Positions 7,903-14,613 of a DNA stretch of 19,694 nucleotides are shown piece by piece. The stretch spans positions 1 through 19,694 of the forward strand of contig JAFADH010000368.1 in the NCBI GenBank assembly GCA_023424995.1, written 5' to 3'. The notes below the pieces were generated by a model. The model had not been told where the DNA came from and made no database searches. It was given only the letters and a program-made list of their open reading frames with translations. The first letter of the stretch is position 1. Every line of letters starts with the position of its first letter. The position numbers and the translations under genes were made by a program. The stretch comes from Bacillota bacterium (GTDB lineage: Bacteria > Bacillota > Clostridia > Lachnospirales > Lachnospiraceae).

Positions 7903-8044
7903 ACCTTTCCTCCTGGTTTATACTTTTTATTTTACTTATTTAAAACTGGATATCATTACAGAGTCAGTGCAATTCCCCCTTTCATATTATTGATTTCAAA
8001 ATTATGTCCGGCCTTTTTAGTATGCGGCAAGTAACATGCTGATA

Positions 8045-8058
8045 TGAAATCGGTTTCA
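8045..8058. promoter_or_regulatory. cre/LacI-type operator 1 upstream of GH5
   Basis: TGAAATCGGTTTCA matches the CcpA catabolite-response consensus TGWNANCGNTNWCA at every fixed position and is palindromic apart from the centre. It lies 143-156 bases upstream of the GH5 start, on the transcribed side of the candidate -10. It could equally bind a local LacI-family repressor. Confidence 0.75.
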
Positions 8059-8093
8059 AATAAGACTGGAAATCCCCATACACCTCCCTTCCT

Positions 8094-8099
8094 ATTATA
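8094..8099 (-). promoter_or_regulatory. Candidate -10 (TATAAT) of the GH5 promoter
   Basis: On the minus strand a perfect TATAAT is found between the two operators. The best-spaced -35 is poor, so an activator or another element may be needed. The position makes it the most likely start region for GH5 transcription. Confidence 0.35.
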
Positions 8100-8152
8100 A
8101 TATTACTATTATGTCCCCGTTTTTACAGTAAATGGCCGGCAACACAGGGATG

Positions 8153-8166
8153 TGTAATCGGTTACA
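8153..8166. promoter_or_regulatory. cre/LacI-type operator 2 upstream of GH5
   Basis: TGTAATCGGTTACA fits the same consensus perfectly and sits in the longer palindrome TGTGTAATCGGTTACACA (8151-8168). Its centre is 108 bases from that of operator 1, about ten helical turns, and both share the core AATCGGTT. Confidence 0.75.
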
Positions 8167-8168
8167 CA

Positions 8169-8672
8169 TATAGCAAGAAAATAAGCACATTACCTTCAAT
8201 CCATGCTTCCATCCTATCGAGCTTGTACTAAATCTTGAAGTTCCGTGCCGTTTGCCAGTAGCCTTACGCATCATCGCGTGCCATATATTACCATTTCAAT
8301 AAGAATATAACATATGAGAATGTAAAATACAATAAAAATAATTCACTAAGTTTCATTTATCCTTAATCATTACTATTATCATATGGCAGTCCTGACCGCC
8401 ATATCAAAACTTCAGGCATAATTCAGACTAAAATGATCAATGATAAAGCAATTATTACATATTTTGATAGCCAGGTGTTGCGATACGATTGATACTTATT
8501 AGATTGATACCTGCTATTAAGAGTTTTGATAATATGCCCATATGGGCGGCGGCAGCCATTACTGCCCTGCCGCCCGCTTGATTTTGCTTGTCGTTTAGTG
8601 ATAAGACAAATTACTGCCCTGTCACAAAATAAAATTATTGCGGTATATTGTCAGGTTATATATTCCGATTAC
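8169..8672. other. Non-coding region with several hairpins
   Basis: I see no gene here. Structures are an interrupted palindrome ATATGGC / GCCATAT (8381-8404), the 12-base palindrome GCCCATATGGGC (8536-8547), and a GC-rich hairpin at 8544-8575. The word ATTACTGCCCTG occurs twice (8558-8569 and 8610-8621). Confidence 0.5.
8544..8575 (-). terminator. GC-rich hairpin behind the MetRS gene
   Basis: GGGCGGC (8544-8550) pairs with GCCGCCC (8569-8575), and GGCAG with CTGCC inside it, separated by a two-base bulge. It lies about 100 bases after the MetRS stop on the minus strand. There is no clean U-run on either side, so the terminator role is uncertain. Confidence 0.4.
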
Positions 8673-10664
8673 TTAGTCCTGTGCCTCGAACTGGCATTCA
8701 TGCCGTTTAAAGAAATCCACTCTTGGCTCCAGGAATTTTAATCTATGGTTCTCTATATCCTCGATCAAACATTCCAATGTATCAAAAATGTGCTCCCAGC
8801 TCCATAACTCTTCTCCCACTCCCAGGTATTCTCTTATCATCTCGCATCCGGCCGGTGCAATCGGATGAAGCAGCGCAGCTGTTATTCGCACGGAATGCAG
8901 GGTATCTATGAGAATCTGCCGGCGTAAGATATCGTTGTCCGTAGTGTCGGCAATTCTTATATTATTGACCCAGTATTTGTTCATGTCGCGGATATAGGTA
9001 TCCAGTACATAGGTCAGACGGTGGAAGGCATGACGATACATGTGCTGCTCGAATTCCAGAACAGTTTCCCTTGCTTTTTCAAGTATGGGGTCGCTGACGG
9101 CACCTTCCGGGATCCGGCTGTCATAATATTTCTGCGCAGTATAGAAACAGGAACGGATGATCCGGTTGAATACATTGGTCAGAAGATTGCCCTCTTTTAC
9201 CACCGCATCCTGTTCCTCCTTCGCATTCTCCATATATACCTTGGGCTGGAAGCTGACACTTTTGGTATCCAGTCCAAGACTTAAGAAATGCATCCGAAGC
9301 TGTTCCGGTGTATAGAATTGCAGCAATTCCTTCGCCATGGGAGGTTTAATGCTGCCGCTGCTGCTGGCTTTCTTATCAAGAAACAGAACATGATTATTCG
9401 CAATCAGGTGAGGCAGTGTTAATTCGCCATCGTCCGGGACGATTTTAAGTCCATTTTCCTGGAATGCCATAAACATGGCCATCTCTGCGACTCCGTAAAA
9501 ATAAATATTGTCCTCCCCGATAAACTGATAGACCATGGCATCCTTAGAGCACCACCAGTCCTTCCAATCCGAGGCCGGATTTGTATTCTCCGTAAGATAT
9601 GCCTTTGTAAAGGAGATCGGTGCCCAGAGAGATTCAGGCCATACCCAGAAGGTCAGATTCTGCAAGCCTTCTTTCTCCGGAGCTTTAACTCCCCATTCGA
9701 TATTGCCGGTCAGCCGGAAGGGAACCAGTGTCTTGCCGGTACGGTAATATATTCCCTTTTGTGCAAATGCAGCTCTTGCCTTATCTCTGCCTTCCAGATG
9801 ATCAAAAACCATAGTTACCGATGCTTTATTATTCTCGTCTATTAACTCATACGGAGGAAGCTTATCCTTTATCTCCTCCAGCTGTTCCATCTGGCTCTTC
9901 TTCACGTAGATCACCGGTTTCTTAAGAAATTCCTCTGTGGCGCTGAGAAGATATTTTCTTGAATTTGAGTTCCTGCGAAGATGATCCGCTCTCTGGGTCA
10001 GCTTCTCCCTAAAATCCTCCAGCTTGAAATACCAGTTGGTAACCTCCATAACCTCCGGTGTCTTGCCGGATAAGGTACTTACGGGATGGATTAGTTCACT
10101 GGGCATATACTGATGTCCCAGGGAGCATTCATCCGCATAGCCCTTATCCGAAGCGCAGCCCTGAATCGGACACTGCCCGACCACCTGACGGCCATTCAGC
10201 AGCACCTTGAATACCGGATCATAGAACTGGGGTGTGGATAGTTTCTCCAGATATCCCTTCTCATACAGGGTGTTGAATACCCAATCCGATATCTCCCGGT
10301 GGATTTTTCCGGTCAGTCCCAGGGCTGAGGTTCCATAGAGATTCAAGCTGATTTCATAGGCATCCAGTGCTTCCTTCTGTTTTAAATGGTTGGAATATAC
10401 ATACTCTTCAATTGTCTCATCGCTCTTTTTTTCCTCCTGCTTTTTACGAAAACTCTCCAGAATCGGGGAGCCATAACAGTCGGTACCTGAGACAAAGATC
10501 ACATTCTCCCTGCCGATCCTATCTCTTAAAAACCTTGTAAACACATCTGCATGGATGAATACTCCTCCGATGTGTCCAAAATGCAGTTCCTTATTCCCGT
10601 ATGGCATCCCTGCGGTAATCACTGCCCGCTTCGGAAAAACAGGCCGTTCACAATTTTCTCTCAT
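8673..10664 (-). CDS. metG: Divergent methionyl-tRNA synthetase (class I aaRS)
   Basis: The product is 663 residues from the ATG at 10664, which has AAGGAG nine bases upstream; the TTG and ATG at 10673 and 10670 are too close. It would charge tRNA-Met using ATP. The ATP-site motif is HFGH (28-31), and the zinc knuckle has CPIQGC and DEC-x2-GH (165-184). Tip positions N500, R504 and W565 match the E. coli anticodon-reading residues N391, R395 and W461. Oddities: the KMSKS loop reads KASSS (about 432-436). Positions aligning with E. coli A256, Y260 and H301 in the methionine pocket appear as Ser, Pro and Tyr. An extra segment of about 60 residues lies near 245-315. The C-terminal tRNA-binding (Arc1p-like) domain is absent. 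It sits behind a T-box leader. It may be a second, specialised MetRS. Confidence 0.85.
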   Translation of the reverse strand: MRENCERPVFPKRAVITAGMPYGNKELHFGHIGGVFIHADVFTRFLRDRIGRENVIFVSGTDCYGSPILESFRKKQEEKKSDETIEEYVYSNHLKQKEALDAYEISLNLYGTSALGLTGKIHREISDWVFNTLYEKGYLEKLSTPQFYDPVFKVLLNGRQVVGQCPIQGCASDKGYADECSLGHQYMPSELIHPVSTLSGKTPEVMEVTNWYFKLEDFREKLTQRADHLRRNSNSRKYLLSATEEFLKKPVIYVKKSQMEQLEEIKDKLPPYELIDENNKASVTMVFDHLEGRDKARAAFAQKGIYYRTGKTLVPFRLTGNIEWGVKAPEKEGLQNLTFWVWPESLWAPISFTKAYLTENTNPASDWKDWWCSKDAMVYQFIGEDNIYFYGVAEMAMFMAFQENGLKIVPDDGELTLPHLIANNHVLFLDKKASSSGSIKPPMAKELLQFYTPEQLRMHFLSLGLDTKSVSFQPKVYMENAKEEQDAVVKEGNLLTNVFNRIIRSCFYTAQKYYDSRIPEGAVSDPILEKARETVLEFEQHMYRHAFHRLTYVLDTYIRDMNKYWVNNIRIADTTDNDILRRQILIDTLHSVRITAALLHPIAPAGCEMIREYLGVGEELWSWEHIFDTLECLIEDIENHRLKFLEPRVDFFKRHECQFEAQD

Positions 10665-10771
10665 ACACATCAACTCCTTAATAAAATAGGTTCATTTTCT
10701 CTGCAGATCACTTCCTCTTACCGAAAAAAGCTTCCGGTATATAACTTAAACTTTCAGAATACATAAAGAAA

Positions 10772-11031
10772 GCCCCTACATCAAACTGTAGGGGCGATAA
10801 TAATCGCGGTGCCACCCTATATCATTAATATGTCGCCATATTAATCTCATCAAGTACATAACATACTTTAGTCCTGTAACGTGAACTCACGTCATAGCAT
10901 CACCGGACGATCCGGATCCGTATGCAGCTCCGAGGCTTGGTTCAATATAGATTCATCATTCCTTTTCATCTGCCGGAACTCTCTGTGGACTCATCTAATA
11001 TCTACTCTTCTCTTCATTGCCTTTCATATTT
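10772..11031 (-). ncRNA. T-box riboswitch leader of the MetRS gene
   Basis: Read on the minus strand, the leader has the stem I start GCAATGAAGAG with AGAGTA, the AG-bulge motif CAGAGAG (10979-10984), the distal hairpin GTTCC / GGAAT and the specifier loop 3' side GAACCAAGCC (10943-10934) followed by TCGGAGCTGC. The invariant T-box AGGGTGGCACCGCG is at 10818-10805. The terminator stem GCCCCTACA / TGTAGGGGC (10795-10772) runs into TTTCTTT, and the antiterminator would pair the T-box bulge with its 5' arm. Binding of uncharged tRNA should favour read-through into the synthetase. No AUG specifier is evident. Confidence 0.93.
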
Positions 11032-11037
11032 AACCAT

Positions 11038-11066
11038 AGTATATGTAAAAATAATTATAATGTCAA
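11038..11066 (-). promoter_or_regulatory. Consensus promoter of the T-box/MetRS unit
   Basis: On the minus strand TTGACA (11066-11061) and TATACT (11043-11038) are 17 bases apart. The predicted start near 11031 is just before the T-box stem I. Confidence 0.85.
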
Positions 11067-11072
11067 GGTACA

Positions 11073-11180
11073 AAATAATCATCATACTGTCAGGTACGAA
11101 ATAATCATACTAGTTATCATGCTAAACAAAATAATCATCATGCTGTACGTCATTCTGTGCATGCTGTACCAAATAATCAT
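11073..11180. repeat. Four direct copies of AAATAATCAT
   Basis: Copies start at 11073, 11099, 11129 and 11171, most followed by CATRCTGT and preceded by GTAC-like words. They form an imperfect direct-repeat cluster just upstream of the MetRS promoter. The rest of 11181-11384 shows nothing recognisable. Confidence 0.7.
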
Positions 11181-11384
11181 CCTACAACCCGTTATACGGC
11201 AGCATAGAATACTTATCATGCGGTTCCTATTCCATACAACATTCCAACTCTTAATTATACGGCTCACTTTCTTAAGATTTGATGCTCTCCGAGGATACTC
11301 ATCCGGAATAATGAAACCAGCCGTTTTCCCTGGTTCTATTTCCTGCCGCATATCAGTTTCTCATAATAACCAGCCGTTAATGAA

Positions 11385-12104
11385 TTAATATAGTAAGGAG
11401 TTATTATATTCCATGACAAACTGATATAACTCGTTCAGATTATGTACAATGGGATATCTGCTCTGTTTTATTTTATTGCTCCGGTCCATTAATACCGATA
11501 TAATCCCCATACTGAAGGCATTATCCAGATTTGCTTCTGAATCGTCAACAAAGACTGTCTCTTCCGGTACGATATTAAGCATAGAAATCGTGATCTCGAA
11601 CAGCTTCCTATTATCCTTGCAGATTCCATAATCACATGACATAATCGCGCCATCCAGATGTTCCATTATCCCCTGATGCTCCAAAAGTCTTCTCAGGGAA
11701 GGCCAGGTATCCGATAGGATCGCTACTTTGCAGGACTCATGTGCTTTGGCTAATTCAAGCTTAACATCCTCGTAAAAACATACCTTTTCATCTGAGCAGA
11801 CGGTCTCTTTGGCCAGCTGTTCGGATATCCGGTCAATCCTTCGGCGAATTCCCATCTCATGGAAAAATATCTTGTAAAAACGCTGAAATTGTTCCAGCTC
11901 CTCCTCTTCCGTATATAAAGTATGATTTTCATTCAGATATCCATGAGCCTTATGAAAGGAATCGGAAAAACGTGCCTTACGGAGAAGCATTTTTATTGTA
12001 TTTCGTATGCCCATGATCCGATATGTATCCTTCGGGAAAAACCAGTTACCCGATCTGGGGTAGGCAAGTACATACCCATAATCATATAGAATATTCTTAA
12101 TCAA
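11385..12104 (-). CDS. HAD-superfamily hydrolase (DxG variant)
   Basis: The product is 239 residues. The best start is the TTG at 12104: GGAGGTGA is placed ideally for it, whereas the in-frame ATG at 12122 has that site downstream. HAD motifs are all present: motif I LYDYGYV (Asp8, with Gly10 where the second Asp usually stands), motif II LSDTW (Ser131), motif III Lys in the CKDNRK segment (163-167) and motif IV FVDDSEAN (Asp187/Asp188). The helical cap lies between motifs I and II. The DxG form is common in the epoxide-hydrolase-N-terminal/dehalogenase-like group and suggests a phosphatase or related activity; loss of the second Asp argues against a classical phosphatase. It is 21 bases after the methyltransferase remnant and was probably its operon partner. 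Confidence 0.85.
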   Translation of the reverse strand: MIKNILYDYGYVLAYPRSGNWFFPKDTYRIMGIRNTIKMLLRKARFSDSFHKAHGYLNENHTLYTEEEELEQFQRFYKIFFHEMGIRRRIDRISEQLAKETVCSDEKVCFYEDVKLELAKAHESCKVAILSDTWPSLRRLLEHQGIMEHLDGAIMSCDYGICKDNRKLFEITISMLNIVPEETVFVDDSEANLDNAFSMGIISVLMDRSNKIKQSRYPIVHNLNELYQFVMEYNNSLLY

Positions 12105-12125
12105 AAACTCACCTCCGCTCATCTT

Positions 12126-12472
12126 TTACCCAAGGATGCACAACCTTTTTGCCATCTCCTCAATATGCCTTTGATCCGTACCGCAGCAGCCGCCCAGCAC
12201 TTTGAAGCCATGCCGTTTTCTTAACTCTGTCATACTGCCTGCCAGCTCTGCGAGTTGGAGTCATCAGCATCATGGGCAGCTGATAAGCTCTCGCTATATC
12301 TATGTATTGTGTTGTTATTTCCTTCATTGCGATGTTAGCCTCTTTCTGATAAAGCAGGCTGGCATTGGCAACGAATTTATCAGGAATGATATCATATTCA
12401 CTGCGGAGCCTGATTCCCAATGCTCCTCCATTAATATAATATCGCAGGTGTTTAGAACTCTCTGAAATTCAT
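12126..12472 (-). pseudogene. Remnant of homocysteine S-methyltransferase
   Basis: Three reading frames together spell both ends of a homocysteine S-methyltransferase (MmuM/COG2040-like, normally about 300 residues). GGAGAGG precedes ATG 12472 (MNFREF). One frame change later comes LNTCDIILME, another near 12426 gives GALGIRLRSEYDIIPDKF and the QYIDIA...LPMMLMTPTRRA segment. After a junction near 12240 a third frame reads GSMTELRKRHGFKVLGGCCGTDQRHIEE and ends at TAA 12126. GGCCG is the C-terminal zinc-ligand motif. About 200 central residues, including the other zinc Cys, are deleted, so the gene is dead. The live form would transfer a methyl group to homocysteine. Confidence 0.8.
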
Positions 12473-12589
12473 AAACCGGGATTCCTCTCCATGTATTGAA
12501 AAATAATTTACTATATTTACTTTGCATCGTAAAGCTTTCATAAATCTCAAGTGCCTTTTATAATCATATACCATTAATTACCACATGTA

Positions 12590-12615
12590 AATAGCCGGGT
12601 ATCGTCCCGGCTATT
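12590..12615 (-). terminator. Terminator of the YneA-like gene
   Basis: AATAGCCGGG (12590-12599) and CCCGGCTATT (12606-12615) form a 10-bp stem with a six-base loop. On the minus strand it follows the LysM gene stop by about 30 bases and leads into TATTTACATG. Confidence 0.75.
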
Positions 12616-12645
12616 CTGGAATGTTACATATATTTATTATGTAGA

Positions 12646-12999
12646 TTATTCTGCAGCATCGGCATAATAAGGTACAATAATATAATTGCCTGTATGTATC
12701 GCATCGGTATACATTCCGTTGCTGTATTTGATCTCCTCTATATATTCATTCAGATCATCATATTCATCACTGTAATACCTGGATGCAATACCCCACAGTG
12801 TATCACCCTTTTGAATCTCATAGCTGGTTACCAGCTTTACCCGGTCACCTTCTTTATGTGCAGTAACCGTTTTTGTAATAAATCCTATGGAGAAAATCAA
12901 TACACACAGCAATAATGCTGCCCCCAGTATCCAGATTCTCTTTTTATTCGTCTTATAATAATTCTGTCCATCTGATATTATGCTGTTTGTTTTACTCAT
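12646..12999 (-). CDS. yneA: YneA-like LysM membrane protein, SOS cell-division inhibitor
   Basis: The product is 117 residues. AGGAGGT stands seven bases before the ATG. Residues 23-42 form one membrane segment after a basic N-terminus (KTNKKR). Residues 59-110 are a LysM domain (YEIQKGDTLWGIASRYY ... NYIIVPYY), which binds peptidoglycan. The same order, divergent from lexA, is known for B. subtilis yneA, whose product delays cell division during DNA damage. The name here rests on this order, the domain layout and the LexA boxes, not on close sequence identity. The start has the longest leader in the window, about 370 bases from its promoter. Confidence 0.82.
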   Translation of the reverse strand: MSKTNSIISDGQNYYKTNKKRIWILGAALLLCVLIFSIGFITKTVTAHKEGDRVKLVTSYEIQKGDTLWGIASRYYSDEYDDLNEYIEEIKYSNGMYTDAIHTGNYIIVPYYADAAE

Positions 13000-13193
13000 C
13001 CTTCATACCTCCTGAAAATTATAATCTACACTGATAAGCTCTGATTTTCTTTATTCTAATATGGGGCATGGTCGTCCGATGTCATCTTGTCAAACTTTCT
13101 GAAAATGTTTTTATATAATTTGTATCAAGTATTTTTCATCAAGTATTTTTCTTAGCTTATATCTATATCTCTATAATAAAGATAAATATGTAT

Positions 13194-13288
13194 ATCTTTG
13201 TTCTTTATCTTGTTCTGCATTCTTCGTTCTCTGTTCTCTGTTCTTTGTTCTTTGTTCTTTGTTTTTCGTTCCTTGTCTTCATTCTTTG
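13194..13288. repeat. 7-bp tandem repeat array, consensus TTCTTTG
   Basis: About thirteen heptamers, mostly TTCTTTG or TTCTCTG, with a perfect run from 13227 to 13261 and worn units on both sides. One strand is nearly all pyrimidine. In the yneA transcript it reads as a purine-rich CAAAGAA series. Many joints give GTTC/GAAC, the LexA half-site. Confidence 0.85.
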
Positions 13289-13339
13289 TTTTTAATTATT
13301 CTATTATAAATATATTATGTATAAAAGCACCTTTAATCT

Positions 13340-13366
13340 CGAACATAAGTTGCGAACATTTGTTTT
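13340..13366. promoter_or_regulatory. Two abutting LexA boxes at the yneA start
   Basis: CGAACATAAGTTGC (13340-13353) and CGAACATTTGTTTT (13353-13366) both keep the Gram-positive core GAAC-N4-GTT. They are 13 bases apart and cover the predicted transcription start of the yneA-like gene. Confidence 0.75.
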
Positions 13367-13374
13367 ACTATTCC

Positions 13375-13403
13375 ATTATAATATCCGTACACATGTTTGT
13401 CAA
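13375..13403 (-). promoter_or_regulatory. yneA: Consensus promoter of the YneA-like gene
   Basis: On the minus strand TTGACA (13403-13398) and TATAAT (13380-13375) are 17 bases apart, a perfect consensus promoter. Such a strong promoter fits a gene held off by LexA. Confidence 0.85.
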
Positions 13404-13412
13404 TAGCATTTT

Positions 13413-13426
13413 CGAACATATATTCC
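13413..13426. promoter_or_regulatory. LexA box between the two promoters
   Basis: CGAACATATATTCC keeps GAAC and TTC of the box with one mismatch in the second half-site. It lies just upstream of the yneA -35 and about 40 bases upstream of the lexA -35. Confidence 0.65.
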
Positions 13427-13452
13427 ATTTAACAAACATTTTTTCGGTTTTT

Positions 13453-13466
13453 AGAACATAAGTTTT
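13453..13466. promoter_or_regulatory. LexA box overlapping the lexA -35
   Basis: AGAACATAAGTTTT has the GAAC-N4-GTT core and overlaps the first bases of the lexA -35, as expected for autorepression. Confidence 0.7.
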
Positions 13467-13493
13467 GCATTATTTAAACAGGTATGTTATAAT
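13465..13493 (+). promoter_or_regulatory. lexA: lexA promoter
   Basis: TTGCAT (13465-13470) and TATAAT (13488-13493) are 17 bases apart, with TG one base before the -10 (extended -10). Transcription would start near 13500. Confidence 0.8.
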
Positions 13494-13576
13494 GTTCATA
13501 ATAAGTAGATTAGTGGAAACCATCCGGTTGCCAAATCTGCGTATCGATTAATATGAAAGAAAGGGAGGTAGATTTT

Positions 13577-14194
13577 ATGGCATATGGCAGAATCAGCAAT
13601 AAGCAGAAAGAAATATTAGAATATTTAAAATCACAGATTATTAATAAGGGGTATCCCCCGGCAGTTCGTGAGATTTGTGAGGCAGTGAAGTTAAAATCCA
13701 CTTCCTCCGTACATTCCCATCTTGAGACACTTGAGAAGAATGGTTACATCCGCCGCGATCCTTCCAAACCGCGTGCAATTGAGATTATTGACGATGAATT
13801 CAACCTGACCAGACGGGACCTGGTTAATGTACCTATCGTAGGAACCATCACCGCCGGTCAGCCTATTCTCGCAGTAGAGAATATTGATAGTTATTTTCCC
13901 ATTCCGGCAGAATATATGCCGAACGAAGACACCTTTATGTTAAAGGTTAAGGGTGAGAGTATGATTAATGTGGGTATCTTCAACGGGGATAAGATCCTTG
14001 TTCAGAAGCAGACCCATGCTAAGAACGGTGATTATGTAGTAGCTCTCATCGGAGAAGAAGTTACGGTTAAGACCTTCTATAAAGAGAATGGCTATTACCG
14101 TCTGCAGCCGGAGAATGATTCCATGGAGCCTCTTATTGTCTCTGACTTGAATATCCAGGGTAAGGTAATTGGATTGTTCCGTATGTTCCAGTAA
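13577..14194 (+). CDS. lexA: LexA, SOS-response transcriptional repressor
   Basis: The product is 205 residues. The start is the ATG at 13577, because AAGGGAGGT (13561-13569) precedes it; the ATG at 13553 is upstream of that site. The N-terminal winged helix includes PAVREICEAVKLKSTSSVHSHL (28-49), with the recognition helix around 40-49. The self-cleavage site is Ala93-Gly94 (ITAGQP), and the catalytic dyad is Ser128 (KGESMI) and Lys165 (EVTVKTF). LexA represses DNA-repair and division-control genes until RecA filaments trigger cleavage. It is divergent from the YneA-like gene with LexA boxes between them, so both genes should rise together on DNA damage. Confidence 0.97.
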   Translation: MAYGRISNKQKEILEYLKSQIINKGYPPAVREICEAVKLKSTSSVHSHLETLEKNGYIRRDPSKPRAIEIIDDEFNLTRRDLVNVPIVGTITAGQPILAVENIDSYFPIPAEYMPNEDTFMLKVKGESMINVGIFNGDKILVQKQTHAKNGDYVVALIGEEVTVKTFYKENGYYRLQPENDSMEPLIVSDLNIQGKVIGLFRMFQ

Positions 14195-14443
14195 TATATA
14201 TTATCAGAAGTTGTATTGTACTTCTGACAGAAGGTGCTGTTATTTAAGCACCGTGCATCTTGATTATCGGGACATTATTTCCGTTCCGATCATATATGTT
14301 ATCAGAAGTTGTACTGTACTTCTGATAAAAGGTGCTGTCTTTAGCACTGTGTATCTCGATTGCCGGAACATTATTCCCGTTCCGATCATATTAATTATCA
14401 GAGATTTCATTATTATCTTCCGATAAAAGCTCTGATAAACATA
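14195..14443. repeat. Tandem 96-98-bp hairpin repeat behind lexA
   Basis: Unit A (14195-14292) and unit B (14293-14388) are clearly related along their length; a third partial, more diverged unit starts at 14389. Each full unit folds into three hairpins in the same order: TCAGAAGT / ACTTCTGA (8 bp, 14204-14227 and 14302-14325), GGTGCT / AGCACC (14233-14252; 14331-14348) and ATCGGGAC / GTTCCGAT (14266-14290, weaker in B). There are no U-runs. The region 14444-14613 shows nothing else clear. Confidence 0.85.
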
Positions 14444-14613
14444 CTGCAGAGGAAAGCCATATCTGCTTCATCAGTGGTCGGTCAGGAGCTTCCGGTATTT
14501 ATCATGAGAATATCTTTTTATTCACGATAATATTGTAATATTATAATTATATATGTGACACCTTTGTTACCTATGCGGCTTGGCCTTATTTGCATCCTGC
14601 GGGAAGAAATCAA

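Noticed and set aside
8526..8741. 71-codon plus-strand frame over the GC-rich hairpin
   Set aside because: It overlaps the end of the MetRS gene, starts in a hairpin and lacks a ribosome-binding site.
11082..11351. 89-codon minus-strand frame between the MetRS leader and the HAD gene
   Set aside because: The Met/Ile-rich end is only translation of the AAATAATCAT repeats; it has no ribosome-binding site or domain.
13194..13288. Possible CRISPR array
   Set aside because: The units are 7 bases with no spacers, and no cas genes are present.
14195..14426. 85-codon frame after lexA
   Set aside because: It is explained by the two 97-bp hairpin units; there is no start signal, and the repeated protein text follows the DNA repeat.
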